DNA from: Malus domestica
Lineage: Eukaryota; Streptophyta; Magnoliopsida; Rosales; Rosaceae
Length of the DNA: 64,000 nt
Assembly: GCF_042453785.1 (NCBI RefSeq)
Contig: NC_091674.1
Span: forward strand, 14,915,001-14,979,000
Reading direction: 5' to 3'
Part shown: in pieces, positions 44,992 to 56,124 of the stretch
Layout: each line of letters begins with the position of its first letter
Numbering within the stretch: the stretch's first letter is position 1
Made by a program: the position numbers and the translations under genes
Notes under the pieces: model-generated
Told to the model about the DNA's origin: nothing
What the model saw: the letters and a program-made list of their open reading frames with translations, nothing else
The model's database searches: none

Positions 44992-45141
44992 GATAGTGAC
45001 GGGAATTTGATCACCGGAAGCATTCTGCCGGAACTGGAGAAGCTTAAAACAACGACACACATGGAAATCGGCTACAATTATTACCACGGAAACATCAATG
45101 TCCAAACAACTGTCACTTTAGAGAAAGAATATTGCCCTTAA
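44992..45141 (+). pseudogene. LRR receptor-kinase-like fragment (PXY/TDR-type repeat)
   Basis: The frame continuing from the shifted IST1 piece reads GNLITGSILPELEKLKTTTH, MEIGYNYYHGNI. This resembles the LRR unit of PXY/TDR-like receptor kinases (GNxLTGSIPPELGKLKTxTHMEIGYNxYxGxIP). It then runs into TTVTLEKEYCP and a stop, which I cannot place. At ~36 residues the assignment is tentative, but MEIGYN is distinctive. Confidence 0.5.
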
Positions 45142-45734
45142 TCATGTCGTCAAGCGACATATCCAAAGCGGAATATAGAAAGCAAAAGAAATGAGCAGAG
45201 AGACAGAAAGAAAAGCAAGAAAAGCAAGTGGGTGGTGTCAAGGTTGTCCAGGCAGCTATTACATTTTACAGGAGCACATGCAGAAAGCTGAGAAAAGGAA
45301 AATGGCATTATTTCCTTGTCTGTCATCTGCCAAAAGAAAGAAAAATAAAGAGAAAGAAAAAGAGAGGCATATGGGGACATTGCAAAAGTAAGGAATAAAC
45401 ATCCCACCAGAATGATGTGATTTACTTTTCTTATTTCTGAATGATGTAATTTATTTTATCTTTCGGAGACATCTGTATAAACCCCATCAGAGGGTAATAT
45501 GTATAAACCCCATCAGAGGGTAAAAAATAAAAATAAAAAATAAAAAAAAAACCCAAAATAATGGGTTGCAATGTTATGTGGAGGGCGAAGGCCCATATGC
45601 CCAAAAGAGCAAGACCCTTTATTATCACTAACCAGGTGACCAAAAGTACGCCCAGTACTCCACAAATTATTCGGCAACCTGCTGCTATTACCACCAACCC
45701 GGTGATCAAAAGTACGCCCAGTACTCCAAATTAT
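45142..45734 (+). other. Internal non-coding part of the gene-carrying element
   Basis: A purine-rich stretch (45175-45390) may be further captured sequence. ATAAACCCCATCAGAGGGTAA occurs twice at about 45477-45521, and CCAGGTGACCAAAAGTACGCCCAGTACTCC-like units occur twice at about 45633-45730. No product is recognised. Confidence 0.5.
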
Positions 45735-46110
45735 ACATGAGCATTACTCATGTCATTCATACATAAATATTCATGAGCATCACTCATGACAATCATACAT
45801 AAACATTCATGACCATCATTCATGTCAACATTCATGACCATCACTCATGTTAACTTTCATGAGCATCACTCATGACAACATCTATGAGCATCACTCATGT
45901 CAATCAACATAAACATTCATGAGCATCACTCATGTCAAACAGCTTCAAAAGCTTCATTTACAGAGCTCTAGCTTCAAAAGCTTCATTTATAGAGCTCTAG
46001 CTTCAAAAGCTTCATTTACAAAAGCTCCAGCTTCGAAAGCTTCATTTACAGAGCTCTAACTTCAAAGCTTTACTTGCAAAGCTTCACCTATAAAGCTTCA
46101 GTACAGGGTA
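45735..46110 (+). repeat. Two tandem arrays in the internal region
   Basis: The first array (45735-45940) repeats CATTCATGAGCATCACTCATG with ACAATC or TCAACA spacers, about seven times. The second (45945-46105) repeats AGCTTCAAAAGCTTCATTTA with CAGAGCTCT spacers, about five times. Both units contain inverted halves (CATGAG...CTCATG; AAGCTT). Confidence 0.8.
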
Positions 46111-46239
46111 TACAAATACCGCTTCCGAACAACCGTCACTTCGGCCCATACATGGATTCAATTTGAAGTCTCCAGCCAACAGACTCTATTGACCGAAGAC
46201 TTGGGGGACTACATTATGTACCATATATTGGGCCTCAAC

Positions 46240-46640
46240 TGGGCCTCATGAAAAATACTTGGGGGACTTAACCCATTACTTATGTATTGAGGAGTGAGCC
46301 CTTATTCTATAAAAGGGACTCCCTCACTTTCATTAGAGATCACCCATTGTTCATGTACTGAGGAGCGATCCCTTATCTTATAAAAGGGACTCTTTCACCA
46401 TCATTAGAGAGCAACACCGCCAGTCGAGCAACCACCTCGCCGCGAGCATCACTCCTAACCCATCACTTATGTATTGAAGAACGAACCCTTATTCTATAAA
46501 AAGGACTCCCTCACCACCATTAGAGAGCATCGCCGCCTACTGAGCAACCGCTTAGCCGTGAGCATCAACTCTAGCCCCATCATTCATGTATTGAGGAGCG
46601 AGCCCTTATTCTATAAAAGGGACTCCCTCACCTTCAAACG
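46240..46640 (+). repeat. Four tandem copies of an LTR-like TATA module
   Basis: The unit TATTGAGGAG(T/C)GAGCCC, TTATTCTATAAAAGGGACTC, CCTCAC recurs near 46279, 46357, 46470 and 46588. It resembles the LTR core at 43160-43200 (GTGAGGAGTCCTTATTCTAT, AAAAGACCCCTCACC). So U3/R promoter-like modules are repeated within the internal region. Confidence 0.8.
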
Positions 46641-46849
46641 CCGCAAGTTGAGCCAACCAAGGCAACATAAGCCACGAGCCGAGCAGCCTCGCAGCGTGTG
46701 CTACTTCTAGTTAAGCGTCATTTCAGATTGAGCATTGCCTCATATCGAGCATCAGGTCAAGACATCATCTAGTTACTTTGGCCCACATATGGACTGAACT
46801 TCAAGTCTCCAGCCAAAAGACTCTTTTGACTGAAGACTTGGGGGACTAC

Positions 46850-47215
46850 TGTTTATACCATATTTATGGCCTCGTATTTAGATCTCGTACAAATACTTGG
46901 GGGACTTAAATGTAATTATGTGATAAAAAGGGGCAAATATGTAATAAGTGAGGAGTTCTTATTCTATAAAAGGACCCTTCACCCTTACAATTAGAAAAAG
47001 GCCAATTCCTAGGCCTGAGATCCCCTCTCTCACCCTTAGAAGCTCTCAGAAGCTCTCACCCTTTCCATCTCTATTCCCTCAAATAAATACATAATTAGTG
47101 TGGACGTAGCCCAAACCTTGGGGTGAACCACAATACATCTTGTGTTATTTACATTTCATGCAGATTCATAGCCGAATTTACGTTGTTCCAAGACCTCCGG
47201 TTTTGTGCATCAACA
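46850..47215 (+). repeat. 3' LTR of the gene-carrying element
   Basis: 366 bp, matching 43063-43429. It is preceded by the purine tract GACTTGGGGGACTAC. Confidence 0.93.
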
Positions 47216-47220
47216 GACTT

Positions 47221-47905
47221 AAAGTTGTTCAAAGGAGATGGAACTCTATGAAAAACTATTGAACCTATTCATATATTCCAGGAGGTGGAAGTAGTCTAGA
47301 TTTACAGTGACACTAGTCTTTGCCCTAACCAACACTGCCTTGACAAAGTTTACTAGACTTAACTTGAAGGTATCCTCCTCATTCTTGCACTCCTTAAAGG
47401 CTTTTTCAAGCTTCCTACAAGTCACAGATATTTTTGTGTGACTTTCTTAAGGGTGGCCTTGGCTTTATGTGTACCATTTTCTTTCTTCCCCTTGCTACTT
47501 TCACCTACCAACCCTAATTTTTTTCAAGAAAATACTCCCTCAGCAACCTAATCTTTTATGGTTCAACCTCTATGTCATGAGGTCCACTATCGTAGGCCAG
47601 TAATGAGGCAGAAGTTCTTCTTTGTGAATCAGGCCAATTCACAACCTATGAAATGAGTCAGTCCTCTATGTCTTTAACCCCTTGATTTGCCACTCTACGA
47701 AGCGATAACTCATGGACCAATTGGCCATTGAAGGCCAATTCATCCACACGCTCAATGTGGCTATAGCATGATGCCTTAAAGGCACCAAGTTATGCCTCAT
47801 TAAACTTATCCCTTATCAATCCTAGCACAAAAGGGGCTTGGGATAGATTGTTAACGTTTTCCCTATATGAATCTTCTTATTTGGTTGCTAGTGAAATATC
47901 ATCGG
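47221..47905 (-). pseudogene. DUF1985 (Ulp1-associated transposon gene) fragment
   Basis: The minus strand reads NLSQAPFVLGLIRDKFNEA, a stop, then GAFKASCYSHIERVDELAFN, GQLVHELSLRRVANQGVKDI. After breaks it continues KLEKAFKECKNEEDTFKLSL, VNFVKAVLVRAKTSVTVNLD, YFHLLEYMNRFNSF. This is the DUF1985 pattern found beside Ulp1-type peptidases in plant Mutator-like elements. Stops and the LTR insertion at 47215 disrupt it. The continuation left of the insertion (below 43062) is too decayed to follow securely. Confidence 0.6.
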
Positions 47906-48654
47906 TTGCTATCTTGTACGCATAACAATACAAGCATTCACCAAGATATACCCTTCCAACAACTTGTTAAGAAAGTTTCATATCTACTATGAATAAACCA
48001 ACACTACTTAAGCAATATCAAAACAAATCATAAGATTAACAATATTTCATCAACAAAAATCAATTCCAACCCAAAACTACAACTTTACCAAAACAACAAT
48101 TAACGGCCTAGCCTCTACACAACCTGTCAACAACGCTTGATAACTTCACAACGCACCCAAAATTCCTAAAAAATTCACATATATTCACCAACTTCAACCA
48201 ATTACATCAACGAACATGCATAATTAACCTTAAAATTAACTTAATTAATCATAATTAACAAAAATAACAAAAAATAAATTCTAGGGTTCCATTTTCAAAA
48301 CTCACCAAATTTAAAATTGACGTTGGGGAATCAAATATGACTTCGGCTGTTATACAAGGACTCTGAACCCAACTCGAATGAAGCCAAAAAAAGTGGAACC
48401 AAATGGACACCTTTGAACCAAACTCCCCTAATTTACTTAACTGTTGTCTGGAATTGCAGTGAGGCAGGAGAAGGCAACCACAACACAACTACCACTGAGT
48501 TTGGAATACGAAGCAAGTTTTTAAACTGGAAGGAAGTTCGAGTGGTCACGGGAGATGAAGAGTTTGGGAGGAAAGCACAAATGTAAAAAGGTTATTGTTG
48601 TTGTCGAGGAGGGAAAGAGTTTAGATCCAAAAAAATTTAAATTGTTCATTTAGT
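47906..48654. other. AT-rich, no gene recognised
   Basis: Probably the upstream part of the DUF1985-bearing element. Short minus-strand open stretches (for example 48255-48488) have no recognisable homology. Confidence 0.4.
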
Positions 48655-48790
48655 GATGGGTCATTTATGACCCAATTTCACCGTAAGCTCATTTTCATGG
48701 ATTGGTTGTTAGTTGCTCAGGTTTGATCTAACGGATCACATTTGGTCCGCACCTAAGGTCCCCAAAGTGTGGTCTACACCTTAGAAAATG
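48655..48790 (-). repeat. Mutator-like terminal sequence related to 13737-13870
   Basis: Read on the minus strand it is TTTTCTAAGGTGTAGACC, GGTGCGGACCAAATGTGATC, AAAATGAGCTTACGGTGAAA, AAATGACCCATCAC. The 13.7-kb terminus has matching blocks TTTTCTACGTGCGG, GGTGCGGACCGGATTTGATC, AAAATGAGCGAAGAGTGAAA, AAATGATCCGTCAT. It probably marks the 5' end of the element carrying DUF1985. Confidence 0.55.
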
Positions 48791-49180
48791 TGTACCATAG
48801 ATAACAAAGAAAAATGTGATAAATGGCCCAAGCCTTGCTTGCTTGCATCTCTGTTTATCGTGGACCTCTCAATTGAAGCCAAAATTGATAAATGGTTCTC
48901 ATGATCATAAGGTTTTCTAAAGACAACCGATGTAGTAAGAAAAATTCAAAAGTAAACCTTTGGGTGAAGTTTGTTAGGATTCATGCTGAGAATTGAAACA
49001 GTCATTGTTCTCTGTTAATGGCATACACATGACTTCAACGCAAAGGTTTAATTCTGAATTTTATTACCACAAAGATTTATCTTCTAAATAACTTATGACT
49101 ACGGGGAGCATTTATCTGATTCAGCTTCCAATTTAATGGACAATTTTTTTGTCAACGGAATTTTTTAGTTTTATACAAAT

Positions 49181-49378
49181 GGAAAGGGATCCTCTCTGGA
49201 TCCCTTCCACCAAATCCACCAAATCAAGGGATTCGGGTCCTTGAAATTTGATCCAACGGCTAAAGTTATTATAACTTTAAAGGGGTCTCCTGTTTGTAGC
49301 TGTTAGATCAAATTTTAAAGGCCCGGATCCCTTGATTTGGTGGATTTAGTGGAAGAGATCCGGAGAGAATCCCTTTCC
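49181..49378. mobile_element. Mutator-type MITE (198 bp), perfect 9-bp TSD
   Basis: TIRs GGAAAGGGATCCTCTC and GAGAGAATCCCTTTCC. The arms continue (CACCAAATCAAGGGAT / ATCCCTTGATTTGGTG). TATACAAAT flanks it on both sides (49172-49180, 49379-49387). Non-coding hairpin. Confidence 0.9.
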
Positions 49379-50077
49379 TATACAAATGATATGAGAAGAG
49401 GAAGAATTAAACTTGAGTACAAGAACGCACACTCTCAATCATTGAAGCTACATGACCGTTCTTTTTGTGAGTGTTAGGATGATAATTTTCACATATTTTG
49501 TACCTTTTTTGTCTATTATGTAGTCATAATCATGTATTTAATTGTTGAGTTTAATGCACTTTGCGTATGTATTGTAGGAACTACGGTTTTGAGAACAAAA
49601 GATGGGATTAAACGCCTAAATACAAGAAAACCCGTTGATTGCCAAGTTAGACCATGGTATTATTTTGGGTTGGAGAAATAAGAGACAAATTATGAAGTTG
49701 GACTGGTCAAAGCTTCAAATAGTTGGCCCAATGGAATGGACTTATGAAAGATAGTCCAAGGAGGCTGCGGCAAAAATAAAGGAATAGAAAGAACACAACG
49801 TAAACTCATACATAAGCGGAGAGAAAGAAGAAGCAATTGGAGAATTCTAGCTTTGTTGTGGAGTGGAGAATGGAATTTTGGTTGTTTCCTTCTTTGTTTT
49901 CGAATTCTAGCGGGGTGTATTTTTATTCAATCATGAACTAAGTCCTTTTGCTAGGCCTAGGGTGTATTATCATGAACATATAATTCTCGTTTTAATATAT
50001 TAATCTCAATTATTTTCCATGTTGAGTAATTGTTATTGTTCTTTATCGTTATCAAATAACTGGCCATTATTTGTGTG

Positions 50078-52217
50078 TGATGTGAAAATTACTTGACACA
50101 CAAATTAAACCCTATTGTTGACAATTGTAGCAAAGATGTAAGTAGGGATCGTTCTAAACCGGGGATTAACTAGGCCTGCTAATCTACTCAAATCAAACTC
50201 TAAAACACTAAACTAGACTTAAAAACACAAGAATAGACTCTCTAGACTCTAAACTGACCTAAAACATTCAAATCTGCCAAACTAAATGAAATTGACTCAA
50301 TTCTAGACCTAACAAGTACTTTGGACGAAATTAACACTTACTTTGACTTAAAAGATTAAAAGAAAACAGGTTGTACCTTAACTAACTCAGAATGTACTTA
50401 AAAGAATCAAAACAGATTCTAGGGATGAAATTGGACAAATTTAAGACTAAATTAAGACTCAAACAATGTTTATGGACTAATTCTAACCTATATTGACTCA
50501 AAACACTCTAAAGAACCTAATTAGGACAGGTTCTGACCTAATAACATAAAACAGAAAATGGGGTTTGATTTCTGACGAAATTGAATTAAAACTAAACAAA
50601 TTGCAAATCAAAGTAAATTAAAACGAAATTAAGGTGAATTCAAGGGTGAAAAGCTAGTTAGAGGATCCTTCTCCACACATGAACATATAAAACATAAATC
50701 GATTTCCAGTATTGTTTCTTTAAATCATGAACGACAATGCCCCAAATTAATCGTGAATGCACAAATTAACTCTCAGATTTCCCTAAATTCATTGAATTGG
50801 ATGAATGCATGTAACAACCCAAATTATTCTTCTCAAGTTCCCTATATGAACAGCATGATAGAGTTACATTCAAAGATCATTAAATTCCATGTAAATCATA
50901 AGCATTGACAAGGCAATTATAACTATGAACTGCATGATACTTTTGCCAAGAATCTACTTAACACGATTGTGACTAACAATCTCCACTACTTGTAATAATA
51001 AGTTTCTAACGATTAGGTGAAAGTCCCTTATAATTTAGCATCAGATTCAAGCATGCAAACTAAGTAGGCCTCCTTTATCAACACACAAGAATAAGTTATC
51101 AATCAAATAGATAAGTAAATCGCATTCATGTTTTACGACACAATAACTAAAAGGAATCAATTCATATTAACATATGTCCATGGCTTCAAATTCACCACTA
51201 ACTAATAAGAGTTTAGTTCCACATGTTCATAGCAATTGAAAAGCAAATTAAAATAAACATCGAGACTGAAACAAGGGAAGAAATAACTCTTAAAACTCCC
51301 AAGGATGCAAATGGCTTGCGCACAAGGCCCTCCTTCATCAATGGAATGCACGACAAGGCTCTCCTTCTTCTCCAAAAGGTGCGGCAGAGATGTATATGGA
51401 TGTAGGATGGTGTTTTGTGATGTAGAATGGTGGTTAGGGTTGCGGCAAGGGTGTTTTTGAGTGGTATGAAGGTGGTTCCGAATTTAGGCTTTAAAAACAC
51501 ATATATAGAGGCACGGCAAAGCTAGGGTTTTCACAAAATCTGATGGGAAGAGGTTAGGGTTTTGGAGATAAAAGGCTTGGCCCATCCAAAGGAGAAAAGA
51601 ACTAGGGTTTGTGCAGCTTTTTAGGCTTCTAGAAGTGTTAGGTGCGGCACAACCCTAGGGGAGATAGATTAGGGTTTAAACTTAGTAGATTTTAAGGCTT
51701 AGGGCCTAAAGATTCGGTTTAGGGTTTAAATCAACAAAGAAAAGGGTTTTGGCCCACTTAGTTTCTGAAAAGGATTTGTAGAACCCAAATCCACAAGGAA
51801 AAGGGCCTAACAAATCAGAATCCAAAAGGGAAGAGGCTTGAGAGGTGCGGCAAGGGTTGGAACCAAGGTGAAAAAGGATTAGGAAACTTCCAATCCAAGA
51901 ATAGAAACTTTCAAGAATGGAAACCTCCAACTTTATAAACTTTGGCTTCCAATTATGAACTCTTTGTTCTTCATGTTCATTTCTTCATTTCTTGCCTCCT
52001 TTGATCTTCAATTTCATCCATCCATTTGGCACCAAGCATGTGATATCCATTTTATGCTCAAAATTGCTCCAAAAGGCCCCAATTGCACTTTCTTGCCAAC
52101 TTTGTCATTTGGACCTATAAACACATGAAAATAGCTTAAAACACTATAATAACCACAAACTAACTATAAAAGTGCAAGAAAACAAGCTAACTAAGTCGCA
52201 TAAATATGCTCCTATCA
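50078..52217 (-). repeat. 3' LTR (2140 bp) of the gypsy derivative
   Basis: Same length and ends as 57065-59204. Adjacent inside is the polypurine tract (minus AAGTGTGGGGGAATT at 52218-52232). Confidence 0.93.
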
Positions 52218-54190
52218 AATTCCCCCACACTTAGCTTTTGCTAGTCCTCGAGCAAAACAAAGGAAACAAAACAAACAAAACATAACCTAAACCTTCCAAC
52301 ATTTCCCTCAGGGATTTCCAATGAAACATGACACATTAAAAATCACTACTCACATAGATTTTAGTTATCCCTACTCTCAAGCGCATACTTAATCACAGTC
52401 ACCACTTACTAGTTCGCATTTAATCACATAAAACAACATTTTGAATGTAGTAACATGCCTTAGAGAATTCCCTCAATTCCTCACCGGATATACACTCTAT
52501 TTTCACACAGAATTTCTGACTACACTCCCCATACTAGGTATATGTGAGAAGATTGATGTAAATATGTAAACTAACACTCACATAAGTTATAAGCGAAGAA
52601 AGCATTTTCTGGAATTATTAATGCATGTATATATATATGATCTCACGAACGGAATGCTACTACTTAGACACGAGAACCAGGGATACCATATGCTCATACC
52701 AATCCCAAACTCCACATATTGAAATACACAACAACCAAGATCAAAGTCTAAGGGTTGTAATAGGGCTAAGGGTATTGGCTAACAAAGAAAGGTAAGGAAA
52801 ACAAACGTTCTTAAAGCAATAGTAAGCAAGGTAATGAAATTGACACTTAGAATTCACTTTTGAATGCAAAAATCAACTTTTAAACACAAGGGAAGATTCC
52901 TACACACTTAGGGCCAAATTCAACTTTTTGGACCCTTTCTTCAACAACCAACACTTTAGAGCTCTTCTTTATTCTTTTCACAACTTTTCTTTCTTTCTTT
53001 CTTTCTTTTTTTTTTTTCTATTTTCCACGAATTTTTTCTTTTCTTTTTCTTTTCCACCCGTGCCTCATTTCTTCCCCCACACTTGTTTTCTAGAACAATG
53101 TTGATCAAAAGGAATTCCCTCTAAGTTTTTATCCACTATACTTTAAGAACAAGGGTGTGGATAGTCCTATTCTAGGCTAGGTGAGGATAATGTGGCTAAC
53201 AAAGAAAATAGGCTAATTAAGGCTCAAAGGGGTTAAACCTACAAAACCAAATGCATGGAATGAAGGCTTTTTGGCTCTGGTGGTAACTACTAACAACTTC
53301 ATCTTGCTATATGTTATGCATTCAATTTTAAGTTTTGAATGAAACGGGTATGAGTTCTAGTATTTGGAACTAAAGTGATAAAACGCATTCTAAGTAGCAA
53401 CCAAGCAAAGAATAATGAGATCATGCAATGACTTTAGAAAACAACAAATCACAGATTACTAACTCTCCAAATAAAGTTTAGGCTTAAGTCTCTCAGGGTT
53501 GTAGCGTTAGTTTGAGTTCCTTCCTTCAAGCATGTTACCAAAAACTTATTTTTTCCTTTGTGATTACATGTGAATTCGTAAACGTTAACTACAACCAAGC
53601 ATAAACCAAAGAGTATATCAAACTTCCATCCATGTTTGTAACTTTCTTTCACAGTCATGCAATTAAAAACCAAATCCTCATCATTGTGTTGGAAGGTACC
53701 CTAAGACACAAACAAACACACAAAAACAACTCTTTTTGGGTTTTTCAAAACAATTTTTCAAATTTTTATGAGATTTTCGGATTTTTATGTCAAAACACAC
53801 TAAAATGCACCAAAACAGCTTAAAAACACTTAAAAACAGCAAGGAACAACTTTGGAAGTTATGGGTGATAAAATCCCACGAATTTGCAATAAAAACACTT
53901 GTTTACCCCCCCCCCACACACTTAAACCAAACATTGTCCTCAATGTTTCAAACATAGACTCACACATATGCAAGCAAACAACACAACTAACAAACACAAC
54001 AAACATGGCAAAGTAAAAACAAGAAAGAACGCAAATCTGGTTATGGAGCTCGAATTCCTTCAATCCCTCGTTTGAACACATGGGTTGCCTCCCAAGAAGC
54101 GCTTGCTTTAACATCTTCCAGCCGGACGATACCTCTGTTTAAGTTTGAATAGGGCCCATGGCATGGAGGGATATGTTTTCCACGGCATGC
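52218..54190 (-). other. Non-coding 3' region of the gypsy derivative with three PPT-like motifs
   Basis: Minus-strand AAGTGTGGGGG-type tracts occur at about 52220-52232, 53075-53087 and 53892-53912. The last has a long G run. No credible ORF is found; 53830-54114 and 53449-53673 are open but low in coding character. A CTTT-rich tract at 52985-53045 is a simple repeat. Confidence 0.6.
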
Positions 54191-54193
54191 TCC

Positions 54194-54649
54194 TCAAATA
54201 CTCATACATTGGCTCTCTGAATGGAAGGGGATAGTAATCCTTCCTGATTGGGGTGTTGAGCATCCTAAAGTCAATGTAATCATTCCCATCAGCTTAGATT
54301 CGATTGGGGAGCTGCACCATACAAGGTAACAACCTATTAGTTGAATGGGAATCGAAATTGGAATAGGTAGCTTACCAATGGGCTGCAAGGAAATGGCAGC
54401 ACAATCCACAAATGCATGTGGGGTGTTCTCGGGCAGATTTAGGGTTTTAAGGATTGTGGCCGTAAACTCCTTGTCATCCACTCCAATTCCCTCTTCGTTG
54501 GTGGTTTGAAATGCATCCTTCTTGATAGGTGTTGAAGGTTCTTGCCCTATATTTTTAACTACATCAACGGCAAAACAAGAACGAACATGATTAGGCTTCT
54601 CCACATAGTCAGAAACATTAAAATTAATCATATCACTTCCAAACGCCAT
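54194..54649 (-). pseudogene. Post-protease region with RT remnant, internally deleted
   Basis: It starts MAFGSDMINFNVSDYVEKP, conserved downstream of protease in Tat/Athila-type elements. After PIGKLPIPISIPIQ another frame reads DGNDYIDFRMLNTPIRKDYY, PLPFREPM. That is the reverse-transcriptase motif seen as D(Y/F)RxLNxATRKDHYPLPF. Everything between and after (RT catalytic YxDD, RNase H, integrase) is missing. Confidence 0.6.
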
Positions 54650-54658
54650 AGTTACTGC

Positions 54659-55987
54659 TCATTTAGCCACATCAATCTTGGTTTGAGCTGTTTTCATGAA
54701 AGGACGTCCAAGTAAGAGTGGTGATGATGGAGAGTGTGCCGAGTCTTCCATGTCAAGCACATAAAAATCTGCAGGAAAAATCAAATGGTCTACCTGCACC
54801 AAAACATCTTCTAACACTCCTTTCGGATATGCATTAGATCGATCGGATAATTGAATAATAACACCATCATTTTTAAGCTCTCTGAGATTCATAGATGCAT
54901 AAACAGAATATGGCATGACATTAATTGATGCACCTAAATCTAGCATAGCATGATCAAACCTTGTATTGCCAATAACACAAAAGATAGTGAAACTACCTGG
55001 ATCTTTGCATTTAGGTGGTAGTTTTCTTTGCAACAATGTAGATACATTCTCACTTACATGTACCACCTCTTTCTCCCTAATCCGTTTCCTTGTTGTACAA
55101 AGCTTCTTCAAGAACTTAGAGTACTTCGAGATTTGTTTTATGGCATCAAGGAGCGGAATATTGACGTGCACCTTCCTAAACGTCTCCAGAATGTCTTTTT
55201 CATCCTCTTCATTCTTAGATTGCATGAATCTGCTAGGAAAAGGAGCATTCAGTGGAATAGAATTTGAAAAATTTGAATTAGGACGTACCTTGGTCGAATT
55301 GGATGGTTTGGGAAGTGTAGGAGTGCACGGCAAAGTTGTTTCCTTCCTTGCCGTGGGTGTGTTTTGGACATCCTCCTCTTGTTGTAGCTTTTCGTCCTCT
55401 GTTTGGGCAGGTTTGGATAGTTGGGAGTCCGTTCCAACTTCTTTTCCACTTCTCAACGTGATGGCTTTAGCAGTTTCAAACCTTCCCTTCGGATTCACAA
55501 TGGTTAAACTAGGGAGTTTTCCTTCTTCTCGAAACTGCCCCATGAACTCTGAAATCTGCCCTATTTGCCTCTTTACTTCACTTATCTCCTTGGCTTGATT
55601 TTGTTGGCCCTGCATTAATGAATTTAGTAATCGAAGAAGTGTATCATTATCTAGTGACGAACCTAAGTTAATTTGGGCAGATTGTGGTGGGACTTGTGGT
55701 GGTACATATGGCCTTTGAAACACCCCAGGTGGTGTTTGCCGAAATCCCCCTTGTTGGGCAGGTTGTTGTGGCTCTCTCCACTTGAAATTTGGATGATCTC
55801 TCCACCTCGGATTGTAAGTGTTGGAGTATGGATCGTTTCGTGGCTGATTTTGGCTCCCAAAACCCACGACATTGGCAGATTCCCACCCTCCATTCTCAAT
55901 CAATTGAGGGCATTGGTCATTAAGATGTCCTTGCATAGAACACATGCCACAAACACTTGGTCCTTGTATCTTCATCCCTTCGGCCAT
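54659..55987 (-). pseudogene. Gypsy gag zinc knuckle and aspartic protease ORF
   Basis: 442 codons are open. The CCHC zinc knuckle is C13-x2-C16-x4-H21-x4-C26 (CGMCSMQGHLNDQC). A Pro/Gln-rich linker follows, then EEGKLPSLTIVNPKGRFET and KAITLRSGKE. The protease has FDHAMLDLGASINVMPYSVY (active site D-L-G-A, the Tat/Athila form), later LLLGRPFMKTAQTKIDV. It cleaves the element polyprotein (established for the family). The start codon at 55987 is internal: the normal protein begins with gag upstream, now separated by a frameshift and stops near 56000-56130. So the ORF is a gag-pol piece. Confidence 0.85.
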
Positions 55988-56124
55988 CTGAGATATAATA
56001 GAAGTGAGGTTAGTTAATTATGATTGAATGTCGGACATAGAACTTACCTCATTAACTTGCTGCCGTGGGGGGTCTTTTTGTCCAAGCCCTTCGTATTGTT
56101 ATGCATTTAGCGCCCGGTTGGCAA

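Larger units (their letters stand above)
43063..47215 (+). mobile_element. Complete LTR retrotransposon (4.15 kb) carrying host gene fragments
   Basis: LTRs are 43063-43429 and 46850-47215 (367 and 366 bp). Both start TGTTTATACCATATTTA and end TGTGCATCAACA. Flanking GACTT occurs at 43058-43062 and 47216-47220. The PBS TTTGGCGCCGTCTGTGGGAA follows the left LTR directly, and a purine tract ACTTGGGGGACTAC precedes the right one. No gag, protease, RT or integrase is present. The internal region instead holds serpin, IST1-like and LRR-kinase-like pieces (43806-45141), then tandem repeats. It is a non-autonomous gypsy-type element that has transduced host sequences. It inserted into DUF1985-related DNA (42783-43062 and 47216 on). 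Confidence 0.93.

Noticed and set aside
45735..45940. CRISPR-like array
   Set aside because: Repeats are short and adjacent with degenerate, non-unique spacers, inside a plant retrotransposon.
54966..55598. 210-codon plus-strand ORF
   Set aside because: Antisense shadow of the gag-protease frame, which has zinc-knuckle and protease motifs.
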